27,370 nucleotides of DNA from NCBI GenBank assembly GCA_021151525.1, contig JAGKXD010000053.1, positions 1 through 27,370 on the forward strand, read 5' to 3'. Shown in pieces: positions 7,113 to 14,783 of this stretch. The position numbers and the translations under genes are program-made. The notes beneath the pieces are model-generated. The model ran no database searches, was not told the origin of the DNA, and worked only from the letters and a program-made list of their open reading frames with translations. This DNA comes from Cellvibrionaceae bacterium (GTDB lineage Bacteria; Pseudomonadota; Gammaproteobacteria; Pseudomonadales; Cellvibrionaceae). The stretch's first letter is position 1, and each line of letters starts with the position of its first letter.

Positions 7113-7402
7113 TGAACACACTACAACTCGCGTTTCTAGTAAGCGTTTTGGTGCTCACCGGTTGCGGTGGCAGCGGAGGTGGCGCAAGCGATAATAGCGG
7201 CGGTGCAAGCAGCGGTGCTTCTAGCGTAAGCAGCCAAAGCAGCGCAGCAAGCTCATCTGCCAATGCCGCTGAAGTTGCCTTGGGCGCAAGCAATTTGCCG
7301 CCCGACAGCGGCGTTGCTAACGCAGGCGTGTTGAGTGATGACGAACTCTCGCCAGAAAACAAAACGGTGGCGCTCGCAGCGGATGAGATAGCGCCGCTTT
7401 AA
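7112..7402 (+). CDS. Small Ser/Gly-rich lipoprotein
   Basis: A 96-residue lipoprotein with lipobox VLTGC (Cys 18), followed by a glycine tether and a low-complexity Ser/Ala/Gly stretch (about residues 19-55), then a short acidic tail (SDDELSPENKTVALAADEIAPL). No known domain. The frame is open from a TTG at 7097, but the ATG at 7112 is the right start: it overlaps the stop of the YcnI-like gene (TAATG) and places the signal peptide at the N-terminus. The overlap means the two are translated together and probably act together in the envelope. No cysteine or histidine remains after the lipid-anchored Cys, so it is unlikely to bind metal itself. Confidence 0.75.
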   Translation: MNTLQLAFLVSVLVLTGCGGSGGGASDNSGGASSGASSVSSQSSAASSSANAAEVALGASNLPPDSGVANAGVLSDDELSPENKTVALAADEIAPL

Positions 7403-7412
7403 AATCTAAAAA

Positions 7413-7447
7413 TAAAAAAAGCGAATCTTTTGGATTCGCTTTTTTTA
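7413..7447. terminator. Two-way intrinsic terminator
   Basis: A run of A, the stem GCGAATC (7421-7427), a five-base loop, GATTCGC (7433-7439) and a run of seven T. The symmetry serves both the lipoprotein gene ending at 7402 and thiI ending at 7467 on the other strand. Confidence 0.9.
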
Positions 7448-7466
7448 TTTGCTATCAAATATGTTG

Positions 7467-8942
7467 TTATATCGCGCAAGCACTTTTCGGTTCTGGGCGG
7501 TATACACCCACGTTCAAATAACCGGCATCTTTTAAATTCGCCGCGTGCAATTGGCTCATCACACCTTTTTGGCAATATAAATAATATTGCGCGCTCTGTT
7601 CAAGAGTGGGGAATTTATTGTTTAAACCGTAGAACGGAATTTTTAAAATCGTTACGCCCTCTAATCGCAGCGGATTTATTTCTTCTTCATCGGGGTGACG
7701 AATATCAATAACGATTTGGCCTTGCGCAATATCGCCCACCACCGGCACGGATAAATCTGCATCAAGCTCCGCAACAATTTCATCAATATTTTGCGCGCGG
7801 CGTTCGGCAATGGCGCGCTCAAGAATCGCCATATCAAAATTAGCTTCTTCGCGCTCAACCTTGTGCAACTTTGCTTTAGTCGTTGGGTTTACTGAAATTA
7901 CACCACAGTATTCCGGCATTTTTGCTGCAAAGGTTTCAGTGCCGATTTTACGGGCGATATCAATAATATCGCCCTTGTCCATAGTCGCGAGCGGGCGCAG
8001 CACCACAGTTTCAATAGCGCGATCAATTACGTTTAAATTCACCAGCGTTTGGCTGGAAACTTGCGCAACACTTTCGCCGGTAACTAAAGCGGGAATATCT
8101 AAACTTTCTGCCACTTTTTCAGCGGCGCGCAACATCATTCTTTTCAAAGTTACGCCCATATAAGCGTTATCAACTTTCTCAAGAATTTCGCGCACTACAT
8201 CTTCAAAAGGCACTGTGACAAATTTAACGCGGTGCGACGAGCCGTATTTATTCCACAAATAATAAGAAACTTCTTTCACGCCAATTTCATGTGCACGACC
8301 ACCCAAATTGAAAAAACAATAGTGCGCGCGCAAACCGCGTTTAATACATAAATAGGTTGAAACCGTTGAATCAAATCCACCGGAAATTAACGACAATACG
8401 GGGTCTTGTGCGCCGAGCGGGAAGCCACCCATGCCCTGAGTTTTACTGGAAATAACAAACAGGCGATCCCATTTCACTTCGAGCGGAACCGTAATATCGG
8501 GCGTGCGCAATTCCACGCCTTTGGCTTGCGTATGTTGCAGTAGTCCACCCCCAACATATTGTTCAAGTTGGGTTGATGTGAAGTCATGGTTGCCATGGCG
8601 ACGCGCACGCACGCAAAAGGTTTTTCCCGCGAGAGCGTCTTTCCAATGCGGCAATACCTTTTGAAACATATCCTCAAGGTCACCCACAGGGTAGGCCTTA
8701 ATTAAGGAGAAATTCGCTATTCCCGGCGTATGCGCCAAGACTTCTGACACCTGCGCAATGGTTGCTTCATCGGCATCTGGGGCGACAATTTCAATCTTCT
8801 CCCAATCGCGCTGTACATCCACATTCACGCCTTTATCGGCGAGCAGTTTGCGCAGGTTATCGCGCAGCTGTTTGATAAAACGCTTACGAACCGGAGGGCT
8901 TTTGATGATGATTTCAGAGAAAACTTTAACGATGAAGTGCAT
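7467..8942 (-). CDS. thiI: tRNA uridine 4-sulfurtransferase ThiI
   Basis: A 491-residue protein close to the length of E. coli ThiI (482). Domains in order: N-terminal ferredoxin-like and THUMP region (to about residue 165), a PP-loop adenylating domain with SGGFDS at 187-192, and a C-terminal rhodanese domain (about 405-491) with the persulfide-carrying Cys457 in YLYCQKGVMS. The second catalytic cysteine is Cys346 in PEYCGVIS. The enzyme makes 4-thiouridine at position 8 of tRNA, and supplies sulfur for thiamine thiazole synthesis, using IscS-derived persulfide in the cytoplasm. The rhodanese domain marks it as the gamma-proteobacterial long form. It stands alone on its strand, diverges from the chemoreceptor gene at 9186, and lies near glnA as in Pseudomonas. 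Confidence 0.97.
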   Translation of the reverse strand: MHFIVKVFSEIIIKSPPVRKRFIKQLRDNLRKLLADKGVNVDVQRDWEKIEIVAPDADEATIAQVSEVLAHTPGIANFSLIKAYPVGDLEDMFQKVLPHWKDALAGKTFCVRARRHGNHDFTSTQLEQYVGGGLLQHTQAKGVELRTPDITVPLEVKWDRLFVISSKTQGMGGFPLGAQDPVLSLISGGFDSTVSTYLCIKRGLRAHYCFFNLGGRAHEIGVKEVSYYLWNKYGSSHRVKFVTVPFEDVVREILEKVDNAYMGVTLKRMMLRAAEKVAESLDIPALVTGESVAQVSSQTLVNLNVIDRAIETVVLRPLATMDKGDIIDIARKIGTETFAAKMPEYCGVISVNPTTKAKLHKVEREEANFDMAILERAIAERRAQNIDEIVAELDADLSVPVVGDIAQGQIVIDIRHPDEEEINPLRLEGVTILKIPFYGLNNKFPTLEQSAQYYLYCQKGVMSQLHAANLKDAGYLNVGVYRPEPKSACAI

Positions 8943-9128
8943 GAGTGAAAGGCCTAAAGCGCAGCAGGCATTGCTGGTGAAAACGCGTGATTATACAGAA
9001 ACCCCAGCGCCAGCGCTTACTTCCCAAAGCCTAACGCACTGCTTTTCTTATTTTTAACGATATTGCCTTTGCACCGAAATGCTACAAAACAGTCTAACTA
9101 AAAATTGGGAATAACCCATATTTGCTGC

Positions 9129-9155
9129 TAAAACTTATCTTGAAATCGTCGTTAT
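9129..9155 (+). promoter_or_regulatory. Candidate sigma-28 (FliA) promoter of the first chemoreceptor gene
   Basis: TAAA at 9129-9132, 15 bases, then GTCGTTAT at 9148-9155. The enterobacterial consensus is TAAA-N15-GCCGATAA; the upstream element and spacing match and five of eight downstream bases match. It ends 30 bases before the chemoreceptor start. The spacing equals that of the better match before the second receptor gene (17452-17478). Confidence 0.5.
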
Positions 9156-9185
9156 ACATTCACTCCAGCAAATGGAAGCATTCAC

Positions 9186-10808
9186 ATGATCCGCAACTTC
9201 AATCTTGGAACACGCTTGGCCTTGGGGTTTGGTTTGTTGGCTTTGTTAATTCTGATTCAGGGCATATTAGCCTTAGGTAAGATATCTGCCGTCAATGATC
9301 AATTAAATGAAATCTCAGACAACTGGCTCCCATCCGTTGCCGCAGTCAGCAACCTTAGGTACACGATCACCCGCTACCGAGTCTTTGCGCTGCGCCTAGT
9401 GGTGGACGACTCTCCCAGTGCGCTATCAAAAACCGAAAGCCGCCTGACAGAGCTGGAGCAAGATATAGACAAAGCGATGGGGATCTATGAACCTTTAATC
9501 AGTGAACCAGCAGAAAGAAGCGGTTTTACCGAATTCACCGGGCACAAAAAAAGTTATATAGCGAACACTAAAAAGGTTTTGGATCTAGCCAAAGCGGGCA
9601 AATTAGAGGACGCAAAAGACTTCATAGAGCGCGAGCAAAACCCGCTTGCAGACAAAATGACCGCAGAATTACAGACGCTGGTGGAAATAAATACCAAAGG
9701 AGCTGATATCTCTGGCAAACAGGCCGATGAAATCTACGCGTCAAGCAAACTAATAACTATTGCCACCATAGTCATAGCGCTTGCCATTACCGGCGCACTC
9801 TCCCTAATCGTAACAAAAAGTATTACGGCCCCCATTCAAGACGCATTAGTGGCAACCGAACGCGTAGCTGGCGGCAACCTCACCCATCGTATTACCTCTG
9901 AAGGACAAGATGAACCAGCGCGCCTGCTCGCGGGCTTGGCACTAATGCAAGACAACCTGCGCAACACCATCACTGAAATCGCTAACTCATCCACCCAATT
10001 GGCCGCGGCCACCGAGGAGTTGAGTTCGGTAGCCGAGGACGCCACCCGCACCCTGCACCGTCAAAATGATGAAATTCAACAAGCAGCAACCGCCGTTACC
10101 GAAATGAGCGCTGCGGTGGATGAAGTTGCGCGTAACGCAACCAGTACGGCTGAGGCTTCAAGTGAATCAGCTGCCTACGCCAAAGACGGCAGACTCAAAG
10201 TTCAGCAAACTGTTAACTCCATTCAATCAATGACCGAAGAGGTATTGAAAAGCTCACAATTGGTTGAAGGGCTGGCAGACCAATCGCAGAATATTGGTAA
10301 GGTGTTGGATGTGATTCGCGCTATCGCCGAGCAAACCAACCTGCTTGCCCTGAATGCCGCGATTGAAGCTGCTCGCGCCGGCGAAGCAGGCAGAGGCTTT
10401 GCGGTGGTGGCCGATGAAGTACGTGCTCTGGCCAGCCGCACCCGCACGTCTACACAAGAAATTGAGGAGATGATGGGCAAAATGCAGGATGGTTCCAATG
10501 CCGCCGTATCCTCCATGCGCAATAGCGCCACTTACACGCAAAATACGCTGAGCGTTGCGCAAGAAGCTGGCAAAGCATTGGAAGAGATTTATAACCGCAG
10601 TAGCCTAATTAGCGACCGCAACTTGGTGATTGCTACCGCGTCCGAAGAGCAAGCCGCCGTAGCGCGGGAGGTTGATCGCAACATCGTTAATATTAGCGAT
10701 CTATCAACCCAGACCGCTGCTGGAGCCAACCAAACCAGCGCATCAACTAATGAATTGGCACGGCTTGCCACCAGCTTGAACAGTTTGGTCGCTCGCTTCG
10801 TTATCTAA
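9186..10808 (+). CDS. Methyl-accepting chemotaxis protein (four-helix-bundle sensor)
   Basis: A 540-residue chemoreceptor. Membrane segment 1 at about residues 12-31, a helical periplasmic domain of the 4HB type at about 33-187, membrane segment 2 at about 188-211, HAMP at about 212-265 and the cytoplasmic signalling domain after that. The hairpin tip carries the family signature EQTNLLALNAAIEAARAGE then GRGFAVVADEVRALA. It would sense a ligand in the periplasm and control CheA through CheW. The ligand is unknown, and no che gene is near. There is no C-terminal CheR-docking pentapeptide; the protein ends LVARFVI. GGAA lies eight bases before the ATG. The stop codon lies in the first copy of a 23-bp direct repeat (10787-10832). 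Confidence 0.95.
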   Translation: MIRNFNLGTRLALGFGLLALLILIQGILALGKISAVNDQLNEISDNWLPSVAAVSNLRYTITRYRVFALRLVVDDSPSALSKTESRLTELEQDIDKAMGIYEPLISEPAERSGFTEFTGHKKSYIANTKKVLDLAKAGKLEDAKDFIEREQNPLADKMTAELQTLVEINTKGADISGKQADEIYASSKLITIATIVIALAITGALSLIVTKSITAPIQDALVATERVAGGNLTHRITSEGQDEPARLLAGLALMQDNLRNTITEIANSSTQLAAATEELSSVAEDATRTLHRQNDEIQQAATAVTEMSAAVDEVARNATSTAEASSESAAYAKDGRLKVQQTVNSIQSMTEEVLKSSQLVEGLADQSQNIGKVLDVIRAIAEQTNLLALNAAIEAARAGEAGRGFAVVADEVRALASRTRTSTQEIEEMMGKMQDGSNAAVSSMRNSATYTQNTLSVAQEAGKALEEIYNRSSLISDRNLVIATASEEQAAVAREVDRNIVNISDLSTQTAAGANQTSASTNELARLATSLNSLVARFVI

Positions 10809-10832
10809 AGGTCGCTCGCTTCGTTTTCTAAA
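10787..10832 (+). repeat. 23-bp tandem duplication across the stop codon
   Basis: GGTCGCTCGCTTCGTTATCTAAA's first 20 bases and its tail (10787-10809) are followed at once by a second copy (10810-10832) that differs only by A to T in the TTATCTAAA part. The first copy encodes the last residues and the TAA stop of the chemoreceptor, so the second is untranslated. It looks like a recent slippage or duplication event. Confidence 0.9.
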
Positions 10833-10849
10833 AAAAGAAGCCTGAGTTG

Positions 10850-10881
10850 GGTCGCCGCAGGAAAATTGCTTTGCGGCGACC
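10850..10881. terminator. Hairpin between convergent genes
   Basis: GGTCGCCGCA (10850-10859) pairs perfectly with TGCGGCGACC (10872-10881) around a 12-base loop. A T-rich stretch is only modest on the + side; on the - side a T run (the A run at 10830-10836) lies about 13 bases beyond the stem. It probably helps end the chemoreceptor and antiporter transcripts. Confidence 0.6.
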
Positions 10882-10889
10882 TACGACTT

Positions 10890-12104
10890 TTACTGCGAGC
10901 GGAAGATAATTTCTTTCATTTTTTGTAGCTTGGGCGCAACGACCGGCACAGTCAACATGGTGCTCAGCACAGCCATGATCAAGAGCGCCGTAAAGGTCTC
11001 ACTGGTAATAATTTGTTTATCTAACAAGACGTTAGCGAAAATAATCATGATCAGCGCCTTGGTTTGCAACAACCAACCGATAATCGATGCCTCGCCCTTT
11101 TCCCATTTCAACACTTTCCCTGCGATCTGAATGCCCACCAGCTTACCCACGACAGACGCCACCAACAACACGCCCGCAGCGATAAATACCGTTGAACCAC
11201 CCACTTGCCAGTTGGTGCGCAGACCGGTACTGAGGAAGAACACCGGCATGATAATCAGCAGCACAAAGTAACGCAGCTTATCCATGTCTTCCTGCTTGAA
11301 CCATTCGGCTTCCATTACTGCACCCGCGAGGAATGCGCCCACCATAAAGTGCAATCCAGACCAATCGGCAAAGTAACCGCAAATCCCCAACCAAATAAAC
11401 GAAACGTACCAACGATCGTTCTCGTTGAGCTTCAACATAAGCTTACGGAACACATAGGCTGCAACGGCAAAGCCAGCCAAAAACATACCTTGGCGACCTA
11501 CACGCTCCCAATCCAACAGAATCAGCGCCAAAACGCCCCAAATGGCTACGTCATCCAAGCTCGCATAACGCAAAATACGTTGGCCGATTGGCTGGCGTAA
11601 AATCTCCAACTTTTCCATTAACAAAATCAGAATTGGTAGCGCGGTTACCGCACAAGACATGCCTACGCCCAAAATAAACTGCCACGTCATGCCTTTTTCG
11701 CCCATCCAACCGTTGCTGAAATAGAGCATGAAAGCTCCTGCTGCACAGCCAAATAGCAGCGGCGTGCCGAGTGCAAGACCGGCGGTGATGCCGCTCTCGC
11801 GCTTGTACTGCCAGGCTTTTTTCAAATCCAACTCCACGCCAGCAATCATGACGAAAATCATGACCGCCCACCAAGCAATACCATTGAGCGATTGGATAAC
11901 CGGCTTATCAAATACAAATTTGTAGTAATCAGGGAAAACAGCACCCAAAACGCCGGGGCCGAGCACAATACCCATAATGATTTGCACCACGACCAGCGGC
12001 GCCCAGTAGTCAGTACGGCCTAAGCGCCAAATCAAATAAGGCACGGTAAAGATGATCATCATGGCGATGAGGAAAATTTCGGTGGTATTCATTGCGTGGT
12101 TCAT
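10890..12104 (-). CDS. CPA2-type cation/proton antiporter
   Basis: An inner-membrane protein of about 404 residues with some 11-13 membrane helices, of the sodium/proton exchanger (CPA2, KefB/NapA-like) fold. Recognisable parts are IIMGIVLGPGVLG near the start, FVMIAGVELDLKKAW, GVGMSCAVTALPILILLMEKL and RYASLDDVAIWGVLALILL. Two adjacent Asp residues in the last segment resemble the DD pair of electrogenic exchangers, so sodium (or potassium)/proton exchange is likely; no TrkA-N regulatory domain follows, unlike KefB/C. The frame is open to an ATG at 12125, but AAGG lies eight bases before the ATG at 12104 and no ribosome site precedes 12125, so 12104 is preferred; ATG 12092 is a third choice. 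It stands alone, convergent with the chemoreceptor gene. Confidence 0.88.
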   Translation of the reverse strand: MNHAMNTTEIFLIAMMIIFTVPYLIWRLGRTDYWAPLVVVQIIMGIVLGPGVLGAVFPDYYKFVFDKPVIQSLNGIAWWAVMIFVMIAGVELDLKKAWQYKRESGITAGLALGTPLLFGCAAGAFMLYFSNGWMGEKGMTWQFILGVGMSCAVTALPILILLMEKLEILRQPIGQRILRYASLDDVAIWGVLALILLDWERVGRQGMFLAGFAVAAYVFRKLMLKLNENDRWYVSFIWLGICGYFADWSGLHFMVGAFLAGAVMEAEWFKQEDMDKLRYFVLLIIMPVFFLSTGLRTNWQVGGSTVFIAAGVLLVASVVGKLVGIQIAGKVLKWEKGEASIIGWLLQTKALIMIIFANVLLDKQIITSETFTALLIMAVLSTMLTVPVVAPKLQKMKEIIFRSQ

Positions 12105-12129
12105 TAGAGGGACCTTGTATCTCATTATT

Positions 12130-12145
12130 GTTGTGTCAACACAAC
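12130..12145. promoter_or_regulatory. Palindrome in the antiporter leader, possible operator
   Basis: GTTGTGT-CA-ACACAAC, perfect seven-base arms with a two-base centre, 25 bases upstream of the preferred antiporter start. The size and symmetry suit a dimeric regulator, but no regulator is identified, and it could also be a small RNA hairpin. Confidence 0.4.
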
Positions 12146-12349
12146 CTTACACGGCGACTCATTTTTGTCGCCTAAATTTAGGTAGTAAAACGGGGCAGAT
12201 TTTTACAGGAGGAGCACACCCCGAAACAACGGCACACCCATCAATATTTGCTATCACATTTCCGGAAGCAATAATCTTAATTTAAATGCCGTATCTCCCA
12301 TCACCAAAAAACACAAAACGCACCAAAAAAGAGCTGTCGCACCATTATG

Positions 12350-12366
12350 TGCACCATATTTGTGCC
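12350..12366 (+). promoter_or_regulatory. NtrC-binding site upstream of glnA
   Basis: TGCACCATATTTGTGCC has the GCAC-N7-GTGC core of the NtrC consensus (TGCACC-N5-GGTGCA). A second, overlapping imperfect site, GCAC-N6-GTGC, lies at 12339-12352. The main site is about 65 bases upstream of the -24 element and roughly 90-106 bases before the expected transcription start, a usual place for an NtrC enhancer. NtrC itself is encoded at 15844-17265. Confidence 0.8.
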
Positions 12367-12429
12367 TTTAAAAAAATGACGTTTTTTACAGCCCCTTATT
12401 TTTAAAGACTTGTTGCTATTTTCGGTGGA

Positions 12430-12445
12430 TGGCATATATTTTGCC
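12430..12445 (+). promoter_or_regulatory. Sigma-54 promoter of glnA
   Basis: TGGCATATATTTTGCC has the -24 GG and -12 GC separated by exactly ten bases and fits TGGCAC-N5-TTGC well. Transcription should start near 12456, giving a leader of about 110 bases. The whole 12146-12565 gap is thus mostly the glnA control region; besides this and the NtrC sites I see only A/T-rich sequence. Confidence 0.85.
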
Positions 12446-12565
12446 CCTTTTCGATCACCCTAATCTCGCCCGCTCATTGCAAGTGGATGAGCGACGGATG
12501 AAAGCGGGAAAAATTTCACTGACCTTAGCTAAATCAATAAAGCTAAAAACACTTGGAGGCATTCA

Positions 12566-13966
12566 ATGTCTAAGACTTTAGACCTGATCAAAGAACATGA
12601 AGCACGCTGGATTGATCTGCGCTTCACCGATTTCCGCGGCAAAGAACAACACGTTACTTTCCCTTCACACGTTGTGAACGACAACTTCTTCGTTGAAGGT
12701 AAAATGTTTGACGGTTCATCTATCGCTGGTTGGAAAGGCATCAACGATTCTGACATGATTCTTATGCCAGATGACTCTACCGCTGTTCTTGACCCATTCT
12801 ACGACGAAGCAACTATCAACATTCGTTGCAACATTGTTGAGCCAGCTACCGGCCAAGGTTACGACCGCGACCCACGCTCTATCGGCTTGCGCGCTGAAGA
12901 GTACTTGAAATCAACTGGTTTGGGCGACAAAGCTTTGTTCGGTCCAGAACCAGAATTCTTCATTTTCGACAGCGTTCACTACTCAAGCTCTATGGGCGGC
13001 GCTTTCTACAAAATCAAATCTGAAGAAGCTGCTTGGTCGTCAGGCGACGACGTTGAAGGCAAACACGGTCACGCTCCACGCATCAAGGGCGGTTACTTCC
13101 CCGTTGCTCCAGTAGACTCATTGCACGACATCCGTGGCGCTATGTGTAACGCGATGGAAGCTATGGGCTTGGAAATTGAAATTCACCACCACGAAGTAGC
13201 TAACGCTGGCCAATGTGAAATCGGCGTAGGCGCTAACACTTTGGTTAAAAAAGCGGACGAAGTACAAATCCTCAAGTACTGTATCCACAACGTTGCTCAC
13301 CAATACGGTAAAACTGCGACCTTTATGCCTAAGCCATTAATCGGCGATAACGGTTCAGGTATGCACGTTCACCAGTCTTTCTCTTTGAACGGCAAAAACC
13401 AATTCGCAGGCGACGCTTACGCTGGCTTGTCTGAAACTGCTTTGTTCTACATCGGCGGTATCATCAAGCACGCTAAAGCATTGAACGCTTTCTGTAACGC
13501 GTCTACCAACTCGTACAAGCGTTTGGTTCCAGGCTTCGAAGCTCCAGTAATGTTGGCTTACTCTGCTCGTAACCGTTCAGCTTCTATCCGTATTCCTTAC
13601 ACCGTTGGTGAGAAGGCAAAACGTATTGAAACTCGCTTCCCAGATCCAACTGCTAACCCATACTTGTGCTTCGCAGCCTTGTTGATGGCTGGTATCGACG
13701 GCGTACAAAACAAGATTCACCCAGGTGAAGCAGCAACTAAAGACTTGTACGACTTGGAGCCAGAAGAAGAAGCTGAGATTCCACAAGTGTGTGCATCTTT
13801 GGAAGAAGCTTTGGCTCACTTGCAAGCTGACCACGAGTTCTTGTTGAAAGGCGGCGTGTTCTCTAAAGACTTCATCGATGCTTACATCGAGCTGAAGAAA
13901 GGCGAGATCCAACGCGTTAACATGACTCCGCACCCAGTAGAATTCGAACTCTACTACAGCGTGTAA
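12566..13966 (+). CDS. glnA: Glutamine synthetase, type I
   Basis: A 466-residue GSI, near the 469 of E. coli. It makes glutamine from glutamate, ammonia and ATP as a cytoplasmic dodecamer. Visible signatures: FDGSSIAGWKGINDSDM, FGPEPEFFIFD, HHHEVANAGQCEIG, KPLIGDNGSGMHVHQS, NASTNSYKRLVPGFEAPV, RIPYTVGEKAKRIETRFPD, and the adenylylation region with Tyr395 in DLYDLEPEE, so activity should be controlled by GlnE. GGAGG stands seven bases before the ATG. Codon choice is strongly biased (GCT, TTG, AAC, GGC), as expected of a very highly expressed gene. Expression should respond to nitrogen through the NtrC site and sigma-54 promoter upstream; the DUF4124 gene and ntrBC follow. Confidence 0.98.
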   Translation: MSKTLDLIKEHEARWIDLRFTDFRGKEQHVTFPSHVVNDNFFVEGKMFDGSSIAGWKGINDSDMILMPDDSTAVLDPFYDEATINIRCNIVEPATGQGYDRDPRSIGLRAEEYLKSTGLGDKALFGPEPEFFIFDSVHYSSSMGGAFYKIKSEEAAWSSGDDVEGKHGHAPRIKGGYFPVAPVDSLHDIRGAMCNAMEAMGLEIEIHHHEVANAGQCEIGVGANTLVKKADEVQILKYCIHNVAHQYGKTATFMPKPLIGDNGSGMHVHQSFSLNGKNQFAGDAYAGLSETALFYIGGIIKHAKALNAFCNASTNSYKRLVPGFEAPVMLAYSARNRSASIRIPYTVGEKAKRIETRFPDPTANPYLCFAALLMAGIDGVQNKIHPGEAATKDLYDLEPEEEAEIPQVCASLEEALAHLQADHEFLLKGGVFSKDFIDAYIELKKGEIQRVNMTPHPVEFELYYSV

Positions 13967-13993
13967 TCAGCGAAAGTTGATATGAGTTGTGAG

Positions 13994-14020
13994 AAAGCCC
14001 GCATCTGCGGGCTTTTTCTT
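13994..14020 (+). terminator. Intrinsic terminator after glnA
   Basis: AAAGCCCGC (13994-14002), a four-base loop ATCT, GCGGGCTTT and a T-rich tail TTCTTTT. It should limit read-through from glnA into the DUF4124 gene and ntrBC. Confidence 0.9.
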
Positions 14021-14071
14021 TTATGCGATGGCGAGTATCGTTGAGCAATACCACTCATTGAGACTCTCGCA

Positions 14072-14626
14072 ATGCTTCGACTCCCCACTCTTTTAGCGGC
14101 ACTTCTGCTCGGCACACTTTCCTGCAACCTGGCTCACGCAGAAATTTATAAAACCGTGGATAAGAATGGCCGGGTCACTTACAGCGATACACCTCCGCCC
14201 AATACCAATGCCAAGCCTATTGAACTCAAGAGCATCAACACCACACCAGCAGTGGGTCTGCCCAATGTGAGCTATACGCCACCTGCTAACGATGGCCCTC
14301 AGGACGATTCAACCTATCAACTACAACTCATTGCACCAGCAAATGGCACAACACTCATGGCGGACGAGCGCTCTGTTACGCTGTCGGTGAGCCTGAACGG
14401 AAAACTCCAAAACGGCGATTTGTTCGCGTATAAATTAGATGGAAATACTCTCGCCAAAACCACAGAAGCCGCTTACACACTGAACGAACCCCCACGTGGC
14501 GAGCATTCCCTGACAGTTGAGATTGTGGATACTCAAGATAAAACCCTTGCCCAATCTGACACCATAACCATTGTGGTTATGCGCCCTCCACCAAAGCAAA
14601 CTCCGATACCCGTGCCCAAGAAATAA
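14072..14626 (+). CDS. DUF4124-domain exported protein
   Basis: A 184-residue protein with a signal peptide cut near AHA|EI (residue 23). The DUF4124 domain follows directly (EIYKTVDKNGRVTYSDTPPP, residues 24-43). The remainder (about 85-184) resembles an Ig-like or fibronectin-like beta fold: LIAPANGTTLMADERSVTLSVSLNGKL, then PPRGEHSLTVEIVDTQDKTLAQSDTITIVV, and ends in a Pro/Lys-rich tail. DUF4124 proteins are common in the periplasm of gammaproteobacteria and their job is not established. A DUF4124 gene between glnA and ntrB is, as I recall, a conserved arrangement in pseudomonads and relatives. No strong ribosome site was seen before the ATG. Confidence 0.85.
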   Translation: MLRLPTLLAALLLGTLSCNLAHAEIYKTVDKNGRVTYSDTPPPNTNAKPIELKSINTTPAVGLPNVSYTPPANDGPQDDSTYQLQLIAPANGTTLMADERSVTLSVSLNGKLQNGDLFAYKLDGNTLAKTTEAAYTLNEPPRGEHSLTVEIVDTQDKTLAQSDTITIVVMRPPPKQTPIPVPKK

Positions 14627-14783
14627 CACAAAGCACCAAAAAGAGGCATTTAATTTTTGGAATCGCTAGAATAGAACGCTGAAACGCCCCAATTTCAGGC
14701 CTTACCGCAGTTGGTTTGCTTTTTGCATTTCTTTGCATCAAAGCAACTGCACCTTCCCAAGGCATTTTGGAGTTTGAAGCGAC

